A stretch of 9,186 nt of DNA from Endomicrobiellum devescovinae. Lineage in GTDB: Bacteria > Elusimicrobiota > Endomicrobiia > Endomicrobiales > Endomicrobiaceae. Positions 5,650-9,186 of the stretch are shown piece by piece. The position numbers were made by a program, and so were the translations under genes. The stretch's first letter is position 1. Every line of letters begins with the position of its first letter. The notes beneath the pieces are model-generated. The model saw nothing but the letters and a program-made list of their open reading frames with translations, was not told the DNA's origin and made no database searches. The stretch spans positions 1-9,186 of the forward strand of contig JAIRSK010000023.1 in the NCBI GenBank assembly GCA_031255495.1. The letters are read 5' to 3'.

Positions 5650-7239
5650 TTATTGTTTCTTTTTATTTAACAATGCAGCGTTAATAAACCCTTCAAAAAG
5701 AGGGTGAGGTTTCATAGGTCTTGAACCAAACTCAGGGTGGAACTGCACGCCTATAAAGAACGGGTGATTTTTCATTTCAACAATCTCTGGCAATACATCC
5801 TTATGATATGCAGAAACATACAATCCGACTTTTTTCAAGGTTTCAACAAATTCTGGATTCATTTCATATCTGTGTCTATGACGCTCTTCTATTTCTGAAG
5901 ATTTATACAACTTATGAGCTAAAGTACTTTTCTTTAGCTGAGACTTGTAACTGCCAAGCCTCATTGTGCCTCCCCTATATTTAACATTTTTTTGCTCGTT
6001 AAGAATCTTAATTACGGGATATTTTGTGGCTTCGTAAAATTCCGTTGAATTTGCATCTTTAAGATTGGCAAGACTCCTTGCTACCTCTATAACGCTGCAC
6101 TGCATGCCAAGACATATTCCTAAGAAAGGAATTTTATTCTTTCTCGCATAAGTTATAGCTCTTATTTTTCCCTCAACTCCCCTATTTCCAAAACCTCCGG
6201 GAACTAAAATAGCATCGTAATTCTTTAGTTTTTTTACTAAATCCTTGTCCTCAGCACCCAAATAATCTATTTCAACTTTTGCTTTTAGAGAAGCAGCAGC
6301 AATATTTAAAGATTCGTCAATAGATTTATAAGCATCCTTCAAATCGGCATATTTTCCGACAACAGCCACTTTAACAGTCTTAGAAAACTTGCCAAAAGAC
6401 TTTATCTTTATAAACCAAGCTTTATCAAATTTCTTCTTCGGCTTTATCTTAAGTTTTTCCATCACAAGAGTATCAACTTTTTGATTGTAAAGCGCTTCTG
6501 GTATGTAATAAATTGAAGGAGCATCCATAGCCTCAACAACACAGTCTTCTTTTACATTACAAAATAAGGCTACCTTTCTTTTTAAAGATTTATCAAGATG
6601 ATGCTCTGTCCTGCATATAATCATATCTGGAGAAATGCCTATTTCCCTTAACTTATTAACGGAATGCTGCGTAGGTTTTGTTTTAAGCTCATGGGCGCCC
6701 GCTATATAAGGAACAAGCGTAACATGTATGCTAAAAATATCTTCTTTTTTATTTTCAAGCTGAAACTGTCTAGCAGCTTCCATAAATGGAAGCCCCTCAA
6801 TATCCCCAACAGTACCGCCTATTTCAATAATAGAAATATCGCATTCATCTTTTAAAGCCGAAAAGCGTCTTTTTATTTCGTCAGTTATGTGCGGTATAAC
6901 CTGTACTGTGGCTCCGTCATAGTCTCCTCTTCTTTCTCTGTCTATTACTGTACGATAAATATCGCCAGAAGTATTTGTATTTGCTTTACTTGTATAAACG
7001 TCCAAAAATCTCTCATATGTTCCTAAATCTAAATCAGTCTCTGCTCCATCAGTAGTTACAAAAACTTCGCCATGTTGATACGGATTCATAGTTCCGGGAT
7101 CAACGTTTATATATGGGTCAAATTTAAGCATTTTGACTTTAAAGCCGTGAAGCTGTAAGAGTTTTCCTATACTGGCTCCAGAAATTCCCTTTCCTAAAGA
7201 ACTTACAACCCCGCCCGTAATAAAAATATACTTTGCCAT
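5650..7239 (-). CDS. pyrG: CTP synthase (glutamine-hydrolysing)
   Basis: This cytoplasmic enzyme aminates UTP to CTP using ATP and glutamine, the last step of pyrimidine nucleotide synthesis. The 529-residue length is normal (E. coli about 545). The N-terminal synthase domain begins KYIFITGGVVSSLGKG (P-loop, about 9-18), followed by FDPYINVDPGTMNPYQHGEV and IGGTVGDIEGLPFMEA. The C-terminal class I glutamine amidotransferase domain has VPGGFGNRGVEGK, the nucleophile in FLGICLGMQC (Cys376) and GVQFHPEF (His501, Glu503), so the triad is complete. ATG 7239 is preceded by AAGGAAGG (7248-7255) lying over the end of purF. Only one base separates the purF stop from this start, so the two are cotranscribed and probably translationally coupled. 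No convincing terminator follows the stop. Confidence 0.97.
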   Translation of the reverse strand: MAKYIFITGGVVSSLGKGISGASIGKLLQLHGFKVKMLKFDPYINVDPGTMNPYQHGEVFVTTDGAETDLDLGTYERFLDVYTSKANTNTSGDIYRTVIDRERRGDYDGATVQVIPHITDEIKRRFSALKDECDISIIEIGGTVGDIEGLPFMEAARQFQLENKKEDIFSIHVTLVPYIAGAHELKTKPTQHSVNKLREIGISPDMIICRTEHHLDKSLKRKVALFCNVKEDCVVEAMDAPSIYYIPEALYNQKVDTLVMEKLKIKPKKKFDKAWFIKIKSFGKFSKTVKVAVVGKYADLKDAYKSIDESLNIAAASLKAKVEIDYLGAEDKDLVKKLKNYDAILVPGGFGNRGVEGKIRAITYARKNKIPFLGICLGMQCSVIEVARSLANLKDANSTEFYEATKYPVIKILNEQKNVKYRGGTMRLGSYKSQLKKSTLAHKLYKSSEIEERHRHRYEMNPEFVETLKKVGLYVSAYHKDVLPEIVEMKNHPFFIGVQFHPEFGSRPMKPHPLFEGFINAALLNKKKQ

Positions 7240-7240
7240 T

Positions 7241-8620
7241 TTAACAGCCTTCCTTATATGTATTCTTTGAGATTTTCGTAGGATATCTTCCAGTAAAACA
7301 CGCAGTACAAAATACTTTGTCTTTTTTAGCTGAAAAAGAACAAGCTTTTACAAGATGTTCTAAGCTTAAAAATGTCAAAGTATCCACACCTAAATACTTT
7401 CTCATTTCTTCAACAGAATTATTAGCAGCTATTAAATGAGATTTTGTTGGCGTATCTATTCCATAGTAGCAAGAACCTATTATTGGCGGACAAGACAAGG
7501 CAAAATGAATTTTCTTCGCACCTGCTTCCTTTAAAACGCCAAGAAGTCTTTTTGATGTTGTTCCTCTCACTATAGAGTCATCAATAAGCACAATATCTTT
7601 ACCGTTTACAACTTCTTTTATAGGTCGTAATTTAAGTCTAGCCGTAACATCTCTCAAATTTTGAGAAGGTTTTATAAAAGACCTGCCTACATAATGATTT
7701 CTTACAAAGCCGTTTTCAAAAAGTATATTTGAAGCTCTTGCAAAACCTAAAGCTGCATAATAACCTGTATCTGGAACAGGCATAACAATGTCCGCTTTTA
7801 TACCTTTCATCTGCTTGGCAAGAAATTCCCCCATTTTCACCCTGGCTTCTTTTACAGTCTTGCCAAACATTATACTATCAGGTCTTGAAAAATAAACTTG
7901 CTCAAAAATACAGGTATGCTGCTGCTTAGTTTTTTTATAAAAAAATGATTTTTTTATTTTCCCATTTTCTATAACAACAATTTCTCCGGGCATTATATCT
8001 CTTATATACGTACCGCCAATAACTTCAATCGCAGATGTTTCCGAAGATATTATGTAAGAGCCGTCTATCTTCCCCAAAACCAAAGGTCTAAAACCATTTT
8101 CATCTCTTGCACCTATAAGTGTTTTGTCTTTAAGAATAACGAGAGAAAAAGCACCTTCAAGTTTATGCAAAGATTTTGCCACAACATCGGCAAGATTTCC
8201 CTTAGACATAGCTATAAGATGTAATAAAATTTCCGTATCTGAGGTATGGTTGAATATAGCTCCTTTTTTAAGAAGCATTTCTCTTATTTTAGGGAAATTT
8301 GTTATGTTTCCATTATGAGCTACAGCTACATTTCCGTGAATACAGTTTATCTGAAAAGGCTGAGCATTTATTAAAGAGCTTTTAGCAGAAGTGGTGTAGC
8401 GTACATGTCCAATAGCTGCTGTTCCCGGAAGTTTATTCAACAAAGTGTCTTCGTTAAACAAAGTTGAAACAAGCCCCATAGACCTAAAAGTCTTCATTTT
8501 TTCTTTACCGCTGATAGTTATGCCTGCAGACTCTTCTCCTCTGTGTTGAAGAGTTATAAGACCGGCTGAAGCAAGCACCGCCGCATTTTCATTATTTTCT
8601 ACGCCGATAATTCCACACAT
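7241..8620 (-). CDS. purF: Amidophosphoribosyltransferase (glutamine PRPP amidotransferase)
   Basis: PurF makes 5-phosphoribosylamine from PRPP and glutamine, the first committed step of purine synthesis. At 459 residues it resembles the Bacillus type. The N-terminal Ntn glutaminase domain starts MCGIIGVE, so Cys2 becomes the nucleophile after removal of Met; there is no propeptide, unlike B. subtilis. Further motifs are LQHRGEESAG, GHVRYTT and AHNGNITN. The phosphoribosyltransferase domain has the PRPP motif VLIDDSIVRGTTS (about 344-356). Four cysteines, Cys237 (HTCIFEQVYF), Cys384 (GSCYYGID), Cys438 and Cys441 (FCTACFTGRYPT), match the 4Fe-4S ligands of the Bacillus enzyme, so an oxygen-sensitive cluster is likely. 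AAAGGA (8629-8634) lies eight bases before ATG. It is followed after one base by pyrG and preceded by carB across a 176-base gap. Confidence 0.97.
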   Translation of the reverse strand: MCGIIGVENNENAAVLASAGLITLQHRGEESAGITISGKEKMKTFRSMGLVSTLFNEDTLLNKLPGTAAIGHVRYTTSAKSSLINAQPFQINCIHGNVAVAHNGNITNFPKIREMLLKKGAIFNHTSDTEILLHLIAMSKGNLADVVAKSLHKLEGAFSLVILKDKTLIGARDENGFRPLVLGKIDGSYIISSETSAIEVIGGTYIRDIMPGEIVVIENGKIKKSFFYKKTKQQHTCIFEQVYFSRPDSIMFGKTVKEARVKMGEFLAKQMKGIKADIVMPVPDTGYYAALGFARASNILFENGFVRNHYVGRSFIKPSQNLRDVTARLKLRPIKEVVNGKDIVLIDDSIVRGTTSKRLLGVLKEAGAKKIHFALSCPPIIGSCYYGIDTPTKSHLIAANNSVEEMRKYLGVDTLTFLSLEHLVKACSFSAKKDKVFCTACFTGRYPTKISKNTYKEGC

Positions 8621-8640
8621 AAATAAAATCCTTTTTTAAC

Positions 8641-8680
8641 AAATAAAAAATGCCCAACTAATGCAACTACATTAAATTGG
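8641..8680 (-). terminator. Hairpin plus T run between carB and purF: terminator or purF attenuator
   Basis: Read on the minus strand, CCAATTTAATG (8680-8670), a TAGTTG loop and CATTAGTTGG (8663-8654) form an imperfect stem of about nine to ten pairs with one bulge. It is followed by GCA and six T (8650-8645). This looks like an intrinsic terminator. It lies about 117 bases past the carB stop and 21 bases before the purF start region, so it could end carB transcripts or act as an attenuator in a purF leader. Confidence 0.5.
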
Positions 8681-8735
8681 TTATTATGTTTTATAAATTT
8701 GTATCTATTTCACTTTATCAACTTCAGATTAGTTC

Positions 8736-8741
8736 ATTATA
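8736..8741 (-). promoter_or_regulatory. Candidate -10 box for purF-pyrG
   Basis: A perfect TATAAT on the minus strand lies about 115 bases upstream of the purF start. No good -35 is visible at 16-18 bases (the nearest hexamers match poorly). If used, transcription would start near 8729 and pass through the hairpin at 8654-8680. Such matches are frequent in AT-rich DNA. Confidence 0.25.
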
Positions 8742-8796
8742 AGGTACATTTTTATTTATATTACATTTAAAATAACGCTTATTCAAGTAGAAGAAA

Positions 8797-9186
8797 TTAC
8801 AAACTTATGCAGTGATCTATACTTTGTAGCTCATCATAAGAATCATAAGCTCTTAAATAAGCCATTGTTTTCTCAAGATTTGTAAGCAATGAGCAACCGC
8901 ATTTAACAGCCATTTTTCTTATTTCCGAATTATTGTGCAGTTCGTCAATGCTCAAATTTTTGTTTATGTTGATCACAAAATCAACTTTCCCCTCTATTAT
9001 TATATCAACTGCTCTTGGGTTGCGGTTCCAGTGAACAGTCTCAACTTTATAACCTCTATCCTCAAGGAATTTTGCTGTCCCTCTTGTAGCGTAAACAGGA
9101 ACGCCGAGTTTGTAAAGATTATCAATTACTTCCATAAACTTAATTTTATCTTTCTCTCTACCTGCGCTTATTAGAACGCCCTTCTT
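8797..9186 (-). CDS. carB: Carbamoyl-phosphate synthase large subunit, C-terminal MGS-like domain (partial)
   Basis: The frame enters from the window edge and ends in TAA at 8797-8799, leaving 129 residues. It is the MGS-like regulatory domain at the C-terminus of CarB, which makes carbamoyl phosphate for pyrimidines and arginine. The signature is KKGVLISAGREKDK, then LGVPVYATRGTAKFLEDRGY, VDIIIEGKVDFVINI and SEIRKMAVKCGCSLLTNLE. The internal Met codon at 9133-9135 is not a start, because homology continues upstream to the edge. The tail after the TRGTAKFL motif (HWNRNPRAVD, KNLSIDELHNN) differs from the E. coli wording and suggests a divergent CarB subfamily. A free-standing MGS protein cannot be excluded from this fragment. 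Its position upstream of purF and pyrG supports a nucleotide-synthesis role. The catalytic ATP-grasp domains lie outside the window. Confidence 0.88.
   Translation of the reverse strand, partial: KKGVLISAGREKDKIKFMEVIDNLYKLGVPVYATRGTAKFLEDRGYKVETVHWNRNPRAVDIIIEGKVDFVININKNLSIDELHNNSEIRKMAVKCGCSLLTNLEKTMAYLRAYDSYDELQSIDHCISL

Noticed and set aside
6664..6855. Plus-strand short frame inside pyrG, and similar antisense frames within manA, purF and carB
   Set aside because: All are antisense to well-conserved enzyme genes and show no independent coding signal.

Overview
The window is AT-rich bacterial DNA with two decayed genes, a forward-strand sugar uptake cluster and a reverse-strand nucleotide biosynthesis cluster. 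A UhpC-type hexose-phosphate carrier without UhpAB, an OprB-like porin, low GC and fresh pseudogenes in a cofactor pathway together suggest a host-associated Gram-negative with a reducing genome. Endomicrobium (Elusimicrobiota, symbionts of termite-gut flagellates) is my best guess. That assignment is inference from recalled family knowledge, not a search result.

Layout. (1) 1-151: AT-rich, no assignable gene. (2) 152-1072, plus strand: remains of p-aminobenzoate synthesis. A 5'-truncated aminodeoxychorismate lyase (the end of a PabB-PabC type fusion) overlaps a frameshifted pabA by ATGA. Both have lost catalytic residues. (3) 1245-5033, plus strand: uhpC-like sugar-phosphate transporter, manA (mannose-6-phosphate isomerase) and an OprB-like outer-membrane porin. 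(4) 5128-5163: a long perfect hairpin, probably a two-way terminator between convergent clusters. (5) 5212-5502, minus strand: a small secreted low-complexity protein of unknown function. (6) 5650-9186, minus strand: pyrG (CTP synthase), purF (amidophosphoribosyltransferase) and the C-terminal end of carB (carbamoyl-phosphate synthase large subunit), which runs off the window.

How the genes fit together: the porin would let sugars cross the outer membrane, the UhpC-type carrier would bring phosphorylated hexose across the inner membrane, and ManA would link mannose-6-phosphate to fructose-6-phosphate for glycolysis or mannosyl precursors. The minus-strand enzymes are the glutamine-dependent steps of pyrimidine (CarB, PyrG) and purine (PurF) synthesis, with all visible catalytic motifs intact. 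The cell therefore appears to keep nucleotide synthesis while this copy of the PABA branch of folate synthesis is dead.

I found no exotic undescribed system. The points most worth a second look are the step-by-step decay of the pab locus, the possible regulatory region upstream of manA, the leader hairpin of purF, and the small acidic secreted protein with its short upstream reading frames. There is no rRNA, recognisable tRNA, CRISPR array or insertion sequence.
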